Source: Bradyrhizobium sp. LTSP885
GTDB lineage: Bacteria > Pseudomonadota > Alphaproteobacteria > Rhizobiales > Xanthobacteraceae
Length of the DNA stretch: 64,000 nt
Reading direction: 5' to 3'
NCBI RefSeq assembly: GCF_000938305.1
Contig: NZ_JYMT01000002.1
Span: forward strand, 148,033 to 212,032
Shown: positions 63,364 through 64,000 of the stretch, piece by piece
Position numbering within the stretch: position 1 is the stretch's first letter
Layout of the letters: the number at the start of each line of letters is the position of its first letter
The notes under the pieces: model-generated
Databases searched by the model: none
Told to the model about the DNA's origin: nothing
The model's input: the letters and a program-made list of their open reading frames with translations, nothing else
Program-made: the position numbers and the translations under genes

Positions 63364-64000
63364 ATGTTTGACCTCAACGAGCTCGAGCGCGCGCACAAAA
63401 TCGTCGGCACGGTTGTGCCGCCGACGCCGGCCTATGCGTGGCCGCTGCTGGCCGAGCGGCTCGGCACGCGCGTCGTCGTCAAGCATGAGAACCACACGCC
63501 GATCGGCGCCTTCAAGGTGCGCGGTGGCCTCGTCTACCTGGAACGGCTGAAGCGCGAGCGGCCGGATGTGCCGGGCATCATCTCAGCGACGCGCGGCAAT
63601 CATGGCCAGAGCCTGGCCTTTGCCGCTGGTCGACACGGCGTGCCGGCGGTGATCTATGTGCCGCGTGGCAACTCGGTCGAGAAGAACCGCGCGATGCGGG
63701 CGTTCGGCGCCGAGCTGGTTGAGCATGGCGAGGACTTCCAGGCCGCGAAGGAAGAGGCCCAGCGGCGCGCGCAGTTTGCCGGGCTGCACATGGTGCCGTC
63801 GTTCCATCCAGACCTGGTGCTGGGAGTTGCGACCTACGCGCTCGAACTGTTCCGGACCGCGCCTGACATCGACATTCTCTATGTGCCGATCGGGCAGGGC
63901 TCCGGCATCTCCGGCTGTATCATGGCGCGCGACCTGCTCGGTCTGAAGACGGAGATCGTCGGCGTGCAGTCGACGGAAGCGCCGTCCTATGCGCTGTCGT
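63364..64000 (+). CDS. Threonine dehydratase-like PLP enzyme, N-terminal part (runs off right edge)
   Basis: 212 codons visible. Fold type II PLP enzyme: HENHTPIGAFKVRGGLVYL carries the PLP lysine, ISATRGNHGQSLAFAAG the substrate loop, and VPIGQGSGISGCIM the phosphate-binding Gly/Ser loop. The SGNH motif of standard threonine deaminases is TRGNH here, so serine/threonine dehydratase, threo-3-hydroxyaspartate ammonia-lyase or a related enzyme are all possible. Following ilvI, a role in feeding 2-oxobutanoate to isoleucine synthesis fits. ATG at 63364; the end is outside the window. Confidence 0.85.
   Translation, partial: MFDLNELERAHKIVGTVVPPTPAYAWPLLAERLGTRVVVKHENHTPIGAFKVRGGLVYLERLKRERPDVPGIISATRGNHGQSLAFAAGRHGVPAVIYVPRGNSVEKNRAMRAFGAELVEHGEDFQAAKEEAQRRAQFAGLHMVPSFHPDLVLGVATYALELFRTAPDIDILYVPIGQGSGISGCIMARDLLGLKTEIVGVQSTEAPSYALS

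Overview
The window looks like a chromosomal segment of a Bradyrhizobium-type alphaproteobacterium (Nitrobacteraceae). Evidence is the high GC coding sequence, a circularly permuted two-piece tmRNA, fused DctQM and LivMG transporters, protein sequences of rhizobial type, and several interspersed palindromic repeats of kinds common in these genomes. The species call is inference from sequence style, not from a search. No tRNA, rRNA, CRISPR array, prophage or intact insertion sequence was seen.

Layout. 1-8221: the 5' part of a UvrD/PcrA helicase gene (minus strand, running off the left edge, with a palindromic repeat inside its reading frame), a DUF1328 protein, a hotdog thioesterase, a GlcD/D-lactate dehydrogenase-type flavoprotein, a small hypothetical, a Kup K+ transporter and a SulP anion transporter. 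8580-16422 (all minus): a bufferin-type RiPP locus. It holds two tandem Cys-rich precursors (ACKG repeats, signal peptides), an MNIO/DUF692 maturase, a DUF2063 partner, a creatininase-family hydrolase and an HExxH gluzincin. Upstream of these, on the same strand, lie a DsbH-like thioredoxin protein, DoxX and CcdA. Both precursor genes carry a promoter-like TGTAACC-N15/16-CGTAGCT element, and hairpins follow them. 16625-20169: a Cache/HAMP adenylate cyclase and a Tat-exported serine beta-lactamase-fold hydrolase.

20423-30005: a FadR-type GntR regulator divergent from a long uptake operon: TRAP substrate-binding protein, fused TRAP permease, 2-hydroxyacid dehydrogenase, and a complete branched-chain amino-acid-type ABC transporter with a LivM-LivG fusion. 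Two perfect palindromes lie in the divergent promoter. 30149-33292: a zinc ribbon/cyclase/AAA/TPR protein. 33207-38142: a small duplicated zone with two copies of a hypothetical-methyltransferase pair (the second methyltransferase truncated), two tandem MFS transporters (the first frameshifted) and a 127-129 bp direct repeat. 38149-44069: a TetR regulator divergent from a cytochrome P450 with a near-perfect operator palindrome, then a large AsmA protein.

44071-53330: VOC protein, RHH/DUF4169 pair, fumarase C, SspB next to tmRNA, a split chromate transporter, TctB-TctA, thymidylate synthase, GNAT protein and dihydrofolate reductase. thyA and folA in one run form the thymidylate cycle. 53477-57586: hflK-hflC-DUF2065-degP, a membrane/periplasmic quality-control cluster. 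57587-64000: a repeat-rich gap, serB divergent from miaA, an attenuator with an Ile/Leu/Val-rich leader peptide controlling acetolactate synthase (ilvI/ilvB), and the start of a threonine dehydratase-like gene. serB, ilvI and the dehydratase are all amino-acid genes.
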